Positions 10,238 through 23,635 of a DNA stretch of 64,000 nucleotides are shown here, piece after piece. The notes beneath the pieces are model-generated. The model searched no databases, was not told where the DNA came from, and saw nothing but the letters and a program-made list of their open reading frames with translations. The translations under genes and the position numbers were made by a program. The stretch is from Neodiprion pinetum (lineage: Eukaryota > Arthropoda > Insecta > Hymenoptera > Diprionidae): contig NC_060236.1 of assembly GCF_021155775.2 (NCBI RefSeq), forward strand, positions 7,857,087 to 7,921,086, in the 5' to 3' direction. Within the stretch, counting starts at the first letter, position 1. Each line of letters begins with the position of its first letter.

Positions 10238-13200
10238 ATGGGGCAGTCGGACGATGTTGAAGATTCTACGTACAGTAGGCATCAAGATTTATGCCAAAAA
10301 CTCAATATGGACGCGACAGCAGCTTCTGAAGCTTGGAAATCGTACGAGACTATTCGACAGAATTACACTCTTGAGGTATTTTATCATTCTAATTACCTAA
10401 CAACAATTTCAATGTTTTCAAACGTTCCTCACCTACACATAGCCTCTTTAAAGATAATTCTGAGATAAATGTCTCAAAATTACAGTGAAATTATCACCTC
10501 TCGATGACTCCAAAGCATCAATGCAATTATTCAAAAAAAATCCTAGAATTTTCGTGATACGTGCAATAATGTACAATAAACATTTAACAAACAATTGCGA
10601 ACTTCAAACACTTCACTACAAAATGGCTATGCAATTTGTATTGTTTAATCATCATGAACTATCCGATCAAACTCAATCCACTTCTCAGTTGTAACATTTA
10701 TGATTTGCTCCGACAACGACACGTCGCAATCACACAACAGCTTTAGTTCAAAATATATTTTCAGTAACTTGATCAAAATCCCTCTTATTTGAATGATTAC
10801 CGTTCTTATCAAATTTATTCAATGCATCAAAATTACATGAATTTCTTTTTACCATGTGACTCATTTTTCATCTACATTGAATCCGTTGTTTTGTATGGTT
10901 AAATATTTCTTCTCGCTAGTTCCTAAGTTTCTGAGTCAGTTCAGACATTTGAACAAGGATTTGTGTTACTGTCATTTTAGAACTTTCCAAATTTCTCTTG
11001 TTATTCCTTTACTTAAATATGTATTGAAATCACGTTCCAGGGAGATCAACTGCATTGGATAGGCTGTGCATTGTACGTTGCGTGTCGAAAGTCATCGACA
11101 CCAACGGTTGGTCGAACAGGCCCAAACGTCGAGGGGAACTGCGTGTCATTGACACGTCTTCTTCATTTGTGTAATTTGTCACTGATACAATTTTTCACAA
11201 AGAGTAAAAACTGGGCAGACATGGCAAATATGCCGCAAGATTTTAGATCTAAAATTGACAAACTTGAGAGGAATTTTACTGTCTCGATGCTTATCTTCAA
11301 AAAGTACCAACCCATTTTCACGGACATATTCAAAAATCCAGCTGATGATGTCGCTAGACCCTCCAGATCTAGGAGGCAGAGAGCAATGCCATGTACACCA
11401 TCGAGAGTTTTTGAGTTTTGTTGGACACTGTTTGTATGCATAAAGGGAGCTTTCCCTGATATATCACATGATTTGGTCAATTTAAATCATTTACTTCTTG
11501 CCTGCTGCGATCTGATTTATAGCAACGCACTGTTGGCCAACAGGAGAGATCTGCTCAATCCAAAATTTGCTGGTGAGTTGTTGACCGATATGCGATGAAC
11601 TACTTTGTAGAGACTTTACTCAGTTTCCGATTGGCATGCTTGTTCAAAGCTCAAAACCTTCTTTCAGACTTGTTTCAACTTTTCTTGATAGCTGGAATTA
11701 ATTTGATACTCTTTCTATGTAGGTTTACCTGCGAATTACAACAACGATGACTACGTACCTCCGGAGACAGCAAACTGTATTATAAGTTTACTGTGTGAGA
11801 CTCGTGAAGGTATCGCTGTGGAGGCTAAAGTGATTAAAGAATATTACTTGAAGGATCACATAAATAAGTTGTTCAATGACAAGGTTCTGCGTGGAGATCA
11901 ATCAAACTTCTCAGGTATCCTGGAGCCGTTAAATTTTGACGGCAACAGCAAAGCCGTCAACAAAGCATACGAACAGCACGTTCTTAGTGTCGGTGATTTT
12001 GACGAAAGAAAATTTTTGGGTAAGAAACTGCTTCTGAATATAGACCTTCGACATAGCATACGATTTTTTTTTTTCTATGTGTTTCAAATTCCGAATGTTT
12101 GTTCATTTAGAAATTTAAACGATTCCCATCACGAAAGTCTTCTTGGCAAAATTTTTCCATAAATTAAATTATGTATTTATTTCATATTAGTTTTTGTGAA
12201 TACGTCTTTTGAAACAACTAATGTAGTATAGACGCATTAATATTTTCGTTCGAATCAACATTTAAAACTTCAAGCGTATATTTTTTGATAGGTAAGAAAG
12301 CGCATGATCTTGCGTGCGTAATTGTTTACCTTAGATGATTGGGTTTTTCTTCATATTTAAGAATTAAATTGCATTTAACGTAACCCTCAAATACTTTGAT
12401 ATGTATCAGTCACATACTCCATTTGGCAATTGGAAAAAAAGTACTATATTATGACAAAGTATGCTAAGTTCAATTAGTGTACATGAGTATCAAAAACTGT
12501 TATAGGTATACTCTGTATAGGTATACTTTGTCAGCTAGGATCAGCTACCCTGAATCGATGAAGTTTCATCACCCTGTTTTATCCTCTGTATGTCATTCGT
12601 CATCAAACTGCTACTGTCATGTTTATGCTTGCTTACTTGAATGTTACTAATGGCTGGAATTTTAGATTTTATCCTGTTAGCTCAGAGTGTTGAATGATGT
12701 CCGTCATCAAACAATGTAGCCGAAGCTAGCCGTCAAAATTAGCAGCCTTGCAATTTTGTACCTATGGATCTGTAAAAGTACTAACTTTGCATCAGGAAAC
12801 ATTCTGGGTGTTATATTTCATTGCCTTATATGAAGTAACGTTAGCATGTCTATCTGCTAACTGTGGTTGCTAGCTTTTGCTTCATTGTCTAACAATTTAT
12901 TTATTATTATTACTATTAACCTATAATTTTGGTTCGTTTATATCACCATTGTATCGTTTATATTCTTTATTTTCAGTATCATGTAGTGTTAATATTATTT
13001 GTAAATTTGAGTGCATTCAATTGTAATCATTCTCATTTATGGCTGCTAACCGATTTGTGTTTGCTGTTGTTGTGGCTATGGTTTACAGCCGAATGGAGAC
13101 GAGTGAGACTGAATAGAATCTCGGCCAACGAGATGCTTAGCAGAGATATTACATTCCGCGGTAAAATACCCAGGCACTACAAGCTTAAAGGTGGGTTTGC

Positions 13201-16200
13201 AATTGCCAAAAACTAGTTGAATAAAAGGCGCGTATATTTATAGAATCCAAACCGCATATATGACACTCCAGCGCGAACTTGTTTCACTCTATGATCAACA
13301 CGATTATGAAATATGGCTTGACTGGAATGAGCTACCAATTACTCCACAATTCCACCAGATATTTGCTACAATGAGATAAGAATACTGAAATATTTTAGTC
13401 CTAAAAAAATTATAACTACATTTTTTTTAAGTTTTAAAATATAGTCCAATAACTCGGATCATAGTGGGAAAAGCTTACATCAAAGTACTAATCCATAATT
13501 CAGTTCTCATATTTCCATCTTGTATTGTATGCTTAAATAGCCAATTATTGCATTCTTCATAGCTGTGGTGAGTTCTGATTACTCCTTTAAAATATGCATG
13601 AGAAAATGTTGATTTGATTTTTGCACATTCTTATGTACCTCCTGTCATTGAAGCACTCTGAGTCGTATTTCTAATTTAACTTTTATTTACATGTCATTTG
13701 GTTCAAAGAAGTAGAGTTGGTTCAGGCATCGTTCGACAAACTTACATTGGATAAAATAGGATAATGATTTTTTCCATTTACAAATTAATGATGTTTAGGA
13801 TTTTGTTTCATTTTTATTTCAGATGCCGACGCCAGTGACAATATTGGGTCACCGACATTAATTAATAACGCAGGAGATTTCCATGAGAAATTTACACTTA
13901 AGCATGAACAATATGGTGGTGTAAGTGTCTATTCTTTATTGTTATATGTAATCAAATTCACCTGTTATTCTCTTGCTCGTTATAATCAACATCAATTTTT
14001 AATTTTTATTCAAGCAAATGCAGCATTTAGCACCTCCAACTCCACTGACTGGCCGCAAGTACCTGCGATCCAAAGATGTAGCGAATGTAACATTACTATC
14101 AACAGCAACACAAGGCGTTTGTCGTTTACAAGCGCTCTTAGCTGGTCGTAAGCCGGCACCAAGCGATACTCTTAAAGAAATACTAAATAGTTGTACACAG
14201 GATACCGAAGCGACAATCGAAGCAAGGGTCAATGAAATTGGTGAACAATTCTATCGTAATTACACCCAAAATACGGAAGACAGTGACACCACAAATGTGG
14301 ATTTTGGTAGAAAACGACTTCAACTAGCACAGACTTTATTCTACAAACTATTGGAAACAATTTTATCTGATGAAAAACGTAAAAACCCCAATTTTGACAT
14401 TATGGTAAGAAAAAGCAATTGGTTGACACTTTCCTTTTTGAAAATTACGAATTTGAAATGACCTTACAGTAAATTAGCTTGTTGATTAAAACACGAATTT
14501 GTCAATGCTTGCAGAACCTAGTGTCGCAAGAAATATTTCACCAGTGTCTCTTCGCCTGCTGTTTGGAGATTGTGATCTATTCTTATAAAAGTCATAGATC
14601 ATTCCCATGGATTTTAACTGCCGTCAATGTGGAGCCATACTACTTCTACAAAGTAATCGAAATTATTGTAAGATCAGAAGATCAGTTGTCACGTGACATA
14701 GTGAAGCACTTGAATGTGATTGAGGAAAAGATACTAGAAACTCTAGCTTGGAAAAGTGAAAGTCCCTTATGGGTAGCAATTGAAAACACCAAAGGAGGCG
14801 TACCAAGCTATGAGGAAGTTTCTTTACCCGGGACTTTACATTTGGATACAGTAGATCCTAATACACCTGGACAACCTGTTTTGAGACGCTTGGCATTGGA
14901 TAGAGGTAACCATCATGATGTTCAGCAAAGCCCAATTTCCTCTGCTTCTGAAAGGTATGTAAAAACGAAAAGATTCTCGAACAGTTATGTCAAAAATGTT
15001 GCAGATTACACGTATTCATAATTACGTAATCTTTGGTTTTCAACAGATTTCAATCACCAGTGGCAGTTACAGGCTTAGCTAAGAAAAGATTATTCTCAGA
15101 AGGTAGACTTAGCGGTCAACAGAGTGTTCTTAGAGTCGGCTCTGGGCAAAGTGTGTTGCAAAGTAAACTATCGTCTGTTGAAGGTGATCAGAAATTGCAG
15201 TTGGCTCCGAATCAGATAACAGTTTTAAAAACAGCGTGTCCAATCGGCACGAATACTCCCTTACAACAAATTTCGGTAAATAAGGAATCAGCAAAGGCAA
15301 GGCGAATGGGTTCGGTAGCCTTGTTTTTCAGGAAATTTTATCACCTTGCTTGGGTCCGAATGAATGACTTATGCACAAAATTGGAATTAATTGATACAGA
15401 TTTGAAAAAGAAGATATGGACAATATTTGAATATTCTGTAAAAGATCAAACGGAACTTATGAAGGATAGACATTTAGATCAAATATTAATGTGCGCTGTA
15501 TACGTAATCTGTAAAATAGCAAAGCTCGACAGAAATTCATTCACAGAGATCATGCGATGCTACAGATTGCAGCCACAAGCAGAGTCTCACATTTATAGAT
15601 CTGTTCTCATTGCTAAGGTTGGTGCAAACTATATGAATGACAGAGAATTAGAAATTTGTGATGATAATATGGATGAAAATAACGGTGATGCTCCACCCAC
15701 TCCTACTTGTATGGCTGGCACGTCTCAAAATTTTGGTACTCAGATACGAGGAGATTTGATCAAATTTTACAACACGGTTTACGTACCACAAGTGAAAGAA
15801 TTCGCAAATAAATTTACGTCCAGAGGCGGATCTACGAATTTAACTTTGAGTCCTTTACCAAAGAGTAAATCAACAATACAGTCACCCGTCAGACGTGTCA
15901 CGAACAGTGTTATGACAAGAACACTGGACCCAAAAGCTATCACAGCCTCACCTGCTCCTCAGCTAAGCTATTGTTTCAGCCGCAGTCCTGCCAAGGTTTG
16001 CAAATTTATTTGACAGTTTGGTCAGAATATTGATCTGCAATTAACTATTGCTTAAAATATGCATATTGAAAATGGACCGTTCGAAATTACAGGATCTGGA
16101 AGCAATCAACCGAATGATGATATCTGTTGATGCAAGGAAATCTGTTGGAAAACGCCTTCTAGCTGATGATACAACTGTTGATATGAATGCAGCAGAACAA

Positions 16201-16284
16201 TCTCCTGCTAAGAAAACGACGACCCCTTTTGTTGCCAGAAAATTGGAGAATATAATAGGTGAACGCCGCACGCAAAGCCAGTAA
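10238..16284 (+). CDS. Rbf: Retinoblastoma-family pocket protein (p107/p130/Rbf)
   Basis: Nine exons: 10238-10375, 11041-11572, 11723-12019, 13089-13190, 13823-13920, 14015-14404, 14515-14954, 15047-15995, 16093-16284; all phases agree, giving 1045 residues, close to p107 (1068). Residues 47-320 form the N-terminal cyclin-like domain (GDQLHWIGCALYVACRKS; YEQHVLSVGDFDER). Pocket A begins with APPTPLTGRKYLRSK at about 395 and contains FYFYKVIEIIVRSEDQLSRD. Pocket B starts at SVALFFRKFYHLAWVRM (about 755). The spacer has KKRLF, a cyclin-docking type motif. Ser/Thr-Pro sites (SPISS, LSPLPKSK, QSPVRR, EQSPAKK) are likely CDK targets. The protein is nuclear and represses E2F/DP. Exon 4 (34 basic residues) may be skipped; see findings. 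Confidence 0.95.
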
Positions 16285-18642
16285 TAATTGACCAATCAAA
16301 TTTGTAGTTTGACCTTCTACGTATACCGAGAGAACATTCGTGTTTTAATTGAGAGAGTACCATGGAATATTAGAGAACCATCTTTATTCTTTAACAAAGA
16401 TAAGTAGATAAGTTGAAATAAATATATACATGTCCATATATATCTTATCATTAATACCTTTTTTTTATTAACGGGATTACCATTGACAGTGTTAATTCAT
16501 TGTGAATTTGTTGTACAGATTATGCTTTGAACGAGCGAAATAAATTTCCCTTCGTGAAATTTATATGAAAACTAAAGAATATAGATTGTAAGTTGCACAT
16601 TGTAATGTATTGAAAGCTTTTATAGTACATTCATATGAGAGGTGGGTGGTTGTATTCCATTCTTACGTGATGGAAAGCTTTGTCGAAAACATTGCACATT
16701 CAATGCAGCAATAGAAGAGCTAAATCAAAAATATGAATGAATTTAATCTTCTTGTCTTTTTGCATCTATTTTATGTATCAATCAAATCAGATTTGAAAAT
16801 ATTGTATCCTTGGCTCCAGGCATATGATCACATTGTTAATGAAAATCGAATTTTTTTTCGAGTATCTGACAAACATGAATTTTGTTTTCATGCTGCCCAC
16901 CTCTGTTCGCTCATGCCTAATAATTAAATTTTCAATTATCTCCCATTAATATTAAATACATCTGGCAGGCAAAACAAGTCTGTTTGTTGCTTCTACACTA
17001 TCTAGATGAAACCACATGAGTTCAGAAAAAGTACAAGAAATCTGTTTGGTGCTTGAGTATATGCTACACAGTATTCGTTGCTCTGATGTATTGTATTGCA
17101 TATTGTTTGCTGCTGTGAAAAGCACGCAACATATACAGTTGTGGCATTCAAAATTTACACTTATAGAACAAATTTAATGATTAGGATGATTTTACGATTG
17201 AAAATTTGCACCAGTTTAGACTTTCATATCAATTTCACGTCAACAACAAAGTGAGTCATGCTTACAAGAATATAAATCTGAATAAAATTGTAAGGAATGT
17301 TTTCATCAATTTACACCTACAACGAACACCAAGAGTTGTAATACACTCGATATGTTTCGTCACACTGATATCACATTACACTCATATAAGGCGTGTTGCT
17401 ACATTGTGACTTACGAGGTAGTGTAATATATAACCAGCATCCAGCAGAATGTAGCTTAATGTAGTCTATGCGTTATATTTTGTGTAAAAGCAATCAACAG
17501 ACACGAATAACCGTTAAAAGTATGTTTAATAATAAAAATATAATTGAATATTACATGCGATTGTCACAGGAAAGAATATCGGAGAGTTGTTTTTGCTCTT
17601 TGCTCAATTATGTTACGTATCGAGCAAGTGCTGCACATTCATGCTAGCCGTAAACATACATGTTGGAAATGGTTTGTATCGAAAGTTATATTCAATTGCA
17701 AAGTTTCGCTGCCAGTAAGCTGATACTTATGTAATATTTGCCTCCAGCGGGCCGGCTTATGATTCTTGTAAATAGACAATTTCATGACTGAAAATTTGTG
17801 ATATCTGGGGAAAAAAATGATAAGGATCACAGTTTGAACGTTTGACAACGATTCGTGTTTCATAAACTTTGTATTTACTCGAATGGGAACTCTTTTCCAC
17901 GCATAATAATGTGTCATGTTTCGAATGCGGAATAATAATGCAGAGTGTTTAATATTAAGATCTGTTCTTTTCTCGTTTCTTGTTTTCTTCTGTGTTCAAT
18001 TTAACATCAATGTTTGAGTAATGGTACAAAGTGAACAGTATGACTATTTGGGTAGTCGATATATTTTTTTTCTTAATTTATTAAAATAGTAAAAGATGGA
18101 TTCCACCTAATATCCAACTTAATTCAATGAATGTATTTTTAAATAACTCAAATTCGTTTAAAAACCATTTATATACCCTTGTACAAATTAAGATACTTTG
18201 ACTGAATATTTTATCTGGTTGCAAGAAAAGTTTGCGTTCATAACAGCAGCATTGTACCAAGTGTGTATATCTTATTAAAGGAAAACATTTTATTATTATT
18301 ATTATTATTATTATCATTATTTTTTTCTTTTCAAGTGTGATCAACGTTTACACAGCGTTACTTCATTCATTTCTTGAACATGTTTACATGAATTTGAAAA
18401 TCAAAATAACTTTGGACAACATGTATTTGTTGTTATTGGTATACAGTGAACCCTTGGTTTTGTTACCATTTCACTAAAGCTGCGATACAGAGAAAGTATA
18501 GTATATGGTTCTCGGGGTAGTTATATCGTTGCGATTCGGGTGATAAATGTATAAGTATATATATACATTCATGTATGTATATCTTATATATACTTTTTTT
18601 TAGGATAGGTTACAAGACTAATCATGTTAAATTGTTTCATTC

Positions 18643-18677
<35 letters not shown>

Positions 18678-19629
18678 CAGAAAAACTGTTTTAATTTCGA
18701 CAGAACAGATTTCTGCACTACCCTCACATTTGCGGTATCTGAGAGACTAGAGAATAATCATCTCAATCATGTTTGCTCTTTTGAGAGTTCACTTGAAAAA
18801 ATATTCTTAAGCTGCTATTCATCGCCGTAACCAATGGATTACTTTATATTGTTAAATATTATCTGTGACTATGTTGTTGTAATAGTATTTTACCATGCTG
18901 AATTGTAATTTCAACTTTAATTTTAGACTAAATTTACAGTCAATAGAAATCTGTACAATTAACAATAACTATGTGTATACATTGAAGCGAACTAGGTTCA
19001 GTTCAATTTTTTCACCAATATACTATTATGAAAATAATGAATTCTTAAACTTTTGATGGTAAATTTATGCATTGCCTATCATTCGTACATTCAATGACAA
19101 CTTATTAATTAGAATTATATTTTATATACAGACACACTCACATGCATATGTATATATATGTATAATGTCAATACATGTACTGCCTGCAGTTCAATTAATT
19201 AAAATTTTAGGCTGTAATACTATCACAATTTATTTTTGTCTGTCAGCCTGAATAATGCGTCGAAATTATATAATATTCTATATTACATTTTGATCTCATA
19301 ATTACTCGTATCTTCTATTAATTACTAAACTATGATACTTGTGTAAAAAGAAAAAAATATAAAAAATTAGAAATCAGTAACTAAAACCTGCCTCTTGTTG
19401 CGCTGCATATAAAATACGTTTTACTTCTGAGTGAAGTAAATTACACTTACGTTAGATAAGTTTTTAGAAGAATACACTTTTTTTCTATGCTTTTCACCTT
19501 TCACCTTAAGGTAATAATTATTCATTTTTTTTACCTACTAATTACTGAAAATAAATTCTGTTTTAAATGCCAGTTACGTACACTCGTGTAATAGGTGAAA
19601 ATTAAAATTCGCATAATATTCCGCGTCGC
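16285..19629. other. Rbf 3' flank and intergenic DNA
   Basis: AATAAA-like signals near 16418 and 16539 probably end the Rbf transcript. The rest is AT-rich with an ATT microsatellite at about 18291-18315 and a 32-T run at 18644-18675. The ORFs here are short and of skewed composition. No gene is seen on either strand. Confidence 0.45.
18644..18675. repeat. Poly-T run (32 T)
   Basis: Uninterrupted T run in intergenic DNA. It could be the A-tail of an old minus-strand retroposed sequence, but no source sequence is recognisable next to it. Confidence 0.8.
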
Positions 19630-19645
19630 ATTCGATACAATCGAC

Positions 19646-19690
19646 TATCGATATCACACACGTGATCCTGCACGTCTGCTTTTCCCGCGC
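19646..19690 (+). promoter_or_regulatory. DRE, E-box and E2F site upstream of Mcm4
   Basis: A perfect DRE octamer TATCGATA (19646-19653) is followed by an E-box CACGTG (19659-19664) and the E2F-type TTTCCCGCGC (19681-19690), 140-185 bp before the Mcm4 ATG. DREF/DRE and E2F jointly drive replication genes such as PCNA in Drosophila, so this is the expected promoter architecture for Mcm4. Confidence 0.7.
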
Positions 19691-19829
19691 AATTAAATGG
19701 TATCCAGTATGGCCGTCGCTAGCCTCGTATTCTACTACCGGCGTTGAAAGTGTGAGATAATTCTCTATTTTATCCGATGTAATACTTAATTTCTATTTAA
19801 TTGACCCCAGTAACACTACCATAAGCAAC

Positions 19830-22800
19830 ATGTCAAGTCCAATGAAAAGGCCCCAGACTCCGAATAGGAAAGACGCTGATAGTTCCTCGACTAATGGAAC
19901 ACCAAGTCGTCAGCGAAAAACTCCAACACCGAGTGGCACTCCATCCGTTAAAAGCACGCCGAGCAAAAACCGTACACCGAGTAAACAGGGTAAGTAAACG
20001 TTTTCACCTTGTTTTACTCGTTTACCTGTATGAATAAGATAACACAAGCGAGTCGCATCATATTGGTACTTCACTATTACTCTCACTCAAGTCGGTTTTA
20101 TTTTCCTTCCGTAATACTTAATTTTCCTTTGTATGCCTACCCAGCATTTTGTTCCACCTTGAAATTTTAATTAACAATATGTAAAAGAAATTGAATAAAA
20201 TACCTCTGAATGCTTCTTATCTTTGTAGGTCGTACACCCAATAGAGAGAAAAATAATCCAACGGCTGAAACTCCGCTAAGATGGGGAACACGTGGTACTC
20301 GAGATACGATTGCCCCTTCTTCCGAAGGTACATCCTCTGTACCTGCCTCATCGCCGACTCAGGGAGTACAAATGACCAGTCCTTTAGCTGTTGGAATGAG
20401 TGAGATAGATTTGTCTTCGCCTTTGTATTACGGGACACCTAGCTCCTTGGGATCGATACGAACCCCTAGAAGTGGCGTTAGAGGTACTCCGATTAGACAG
20501 AGACCGGATATCAGAACAGACAAACGAATCAGGCAGGTCAACCTTGGCGAACCGGTAAATAACTATCTTTATGGTTTATAATTTATTAATTGAATTTTTT
20601 CTGTCTTTGGCAGATATGTTTCACAATCAACAGTATCAAATGCGACATTCCATTTCAACATACATCGATTATAATTTTAACGGTTTAATGTGCACGTTAC
20701 CATTGGTGTCAGAGCTTTGCCAGAATATTTTCTCCCAAATTCAAATTCACTAGATTTCTCTCAATGTTACAGATACCAGAGGAACCATTCATACCTGGAT
20801 CGTCTGAGAGTGAGAATGCAGGTCCGCAGCTCGTGATTTGGGGGACAAACGTCGTGGTAAACAGATGCAAGGATCAATTTAAACGTTTCGTTAGGCGGTT
20901 TATTGACCCTGAAGCTGAAAATGATGAGTTACCAGAGAACATGAATCTTGCCGAGCCACTATACCTCCAAAAACTTGATGAAATCCATACTTTAGAGGAG
21001 CCATACTTGAACATAAACTGCGCTCACTTAGAAAGTTTTGATGAGCAATTGTACAGACAACTGATTTGCTACCCACAAGAAGTTATACCCACTCTAGACA
21101 TGGCTGCGAATGAAATGTTTTTTGAAAAGTACCCAGCTGCAGTACTGGACCATCAAATACAGGTCCGACCATTCAATGCAGCTAAGACTAAAAACATGCG
21201 CGGTTTAAATCCCGAAGATATTGATAAGTTGATTACAATATCAGGGATGGTGAGCAGAACTTCAAACTTGATACCAGAAATGCGAGAGGCTTTCTTCAAA
21301 TGTACAGTCTGTTCTTTCACAACTTTGGTAGAAATTGACCGAGGTCGAATTGCTGAACCAACTCTGTGCACTCACTGTAATACTAATCATTGCTTCCGGC
21401 TGATTCACAATAGGAGCCACTTCTCTGACAAACAAATGGTCAAACTTCAAGAATCTCCTGATGACATGCCTGCTGGTCAAACACCGCACACTATCGTTGT
21501 ATTTGCTCACAATGATCTGGTCGACGCTGTTCAACCAGGAGATCGAGTTGCTGTTACAGGAATATATCGTGCGATTCCTCTCCAAGTTAGCTTCAAACAG
21601 AGTAATGTTCGCGCCGTGTACAAAACTCATATAGACGTCGTTCACTTCAGAAAGCAGGATTCTAAAAGGTATGCACATTTGAATTTGATGATAAGAATAT
21701 TTGCAGTATATTTTCTCATTATTGCTTTCAGGCTCTACGATCAAGAGGATGGCAAAGATCATGCATTCCCGCCTGAGAGACTTGAATTGCTACAATTGTT
21801 ATCCCAGAAGGAGGATGTCTATGAACGATTGGCGCGTAACATAGCACCGAGTATCTATGAGAACGAAGATATAAAGAAAGGAATATTATTGCAACTGTTT
21901 GGAGGGACAAAGAAGACCCACACTTCTTCAGGCAGAAATCATTTTCGTGCTGAAATAAATATCTTGCTATGCGGAGATCCTGGTACCAGTAAATCCCAGT
22001 TGCTTCAGTACATCTACAATTTGGTACCAAGATCGCAATATACCAGTGGCAAAGGTACGTTTCACTTTATGGTCATTTTAATATTTCCACCGATGGCGAT
22101 TTAGCGTTTTTATTCGATTCTTATACGAGTAATGTTTTTGTTTATGCTTCAAGGTTCCAGTGCTGTGGGTCTAACTGCCTACGTCACAAAAGATCCAGAA
22201 ACACGACAGCTTGTACTGCAAACAGGAGCTTTGGTTTTGGCCGACAACGGTATATGCTGCATTGACGAATTTGATAAAATGAACGATGCTACGCGATCTG
22301 TATTGCACGAGGTCATGGAACAGCAAACTTTGAGTATTGCCAAGGCTGGCATTATTTGTCAATTAAATGCAAGAACCAGCATTTTGGCGGCAGCTAATCC
22401 CTGCGAATCCCAATGGAATAAGAATAAAACGGTACTGATAGTACATCATACCTGTGCTGTCCATTGGGAATTCAATATTATATTCCATCTGAACATAATT
22501 TATTAAATTTATCTTACAGGTGATTGAGAATGTTATGTTGCCTCATACCCTGATGTCTCGATTCGACCTAATTTTTCTTATGCTTGACCCTCAAGACGAA
22601 CTATTCGATAAACGGCTTGCTCGCCATTTGGTCTCTCTGTATTACAAAGCCAAACCTGAGGTTGAAGATGATCTTATTGATATGAGCATTTTACGCGACT
22701 ACATAGCATATGCCAAAGAACACGTGCATCCAGTTATGAGCGAAGAATCTCAGCAAAGATTAGTTCAGGCGTATGTAGACATGAGAAAAGTTGGTAGCGG

Positions 22801-23635
22801 CAGAGGACAGATCAGTGCATATCCAAGGCAACTGGAATCCCTTATAAGATTAGCGGAAGCACATGCAAAAATACGACTAAGCAGCTTAGTTGTGGTGGAA
22901 GATGTTGAAGAGGCCTGGAGGTGCGTAAAGAAGCTGAAACTCAAACGTGATAAAGATGTTCAACCCTTCATCACGTGATTCCTTGGATTTTTTTTTTTCT
23001 TGTTTTAGACTGCATCGCGAGGCTCTAAAGCAATCGGCGACAGATCCATTGAGTGGGAAGATTGATGTTGGCATTCTGACAACTGGCTTGTCAGCAGCTG
23101 CTAGGAAACGAAGAATGGAACTAACACAAGCGATACGTAGCTTGATCGAAAGCAAGGGGAAGATTCCAACTTTGAATTACCAAAAGATTTTCACTGAGAT
23201 TAAAGAGGCGTCTCAGATCGTGAGTAATCATATTTATTTTATTTTAAACATCGGTTATACCTGGGAATTGCTACAGTTGTCAAATTGCAGCACATATCTA
23301 GGTATGGCAGGCATTAGACACATATTTTCATATCACATAGAAGATTAATTGCACGTCAAAAATCTAGCATTAACAAGTTATTAAGTAAATAAATGACACA
23401 TCGAACGCTGTTAATTTCAAAAGGAATACCTACAAAGAAATTAACGTCCGTAAATTCATTACGTCATTTTTAAATAAATTATCGAATATGGCATCGCAAT
23501 TGTCAATGAAAAAAATATGACTGAAAACTATTATTTCAGCTGATAACACGTGAGATGTTTGAAGATTCACTGAAGGAGCTACAAGATGACGGTTTTATTA
23601 TTGTTATCGGTAAAAATACCATCAGAGTCTGCTGA
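19830..23635 (+). CDS. Mcm4: DNA replication licensing factor MCM4
   Basis: Eight exons: 19830-19989, 20229-20554, 20773-21668, 21732-22054, 22154-22431, 22520-22920, 23009-23219, 23540-23635; phases agree and give 896 residues (human MCM4 863). Residues 1-160 are disordered and rich in TPS/SPT sites, the DDK/CDK-regulated tail. The OB/zinc region has the C4 pattern CTVC...CTHC at about 339-365. The AAA+ core has Walker A GDPGTSKSQ (about 541), Walker B CIDEFDKM (about 602) and arginine finger SRFD (about 674). The C-terminus is a winged-helix ending GKNTIRVC. It is one of six subunits of the MCM2-7 helicase in the nucleus. All catalytic motifs are intact. An AATAAA at 24133-24138 may end the transcript. 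Confidence 0.96.
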
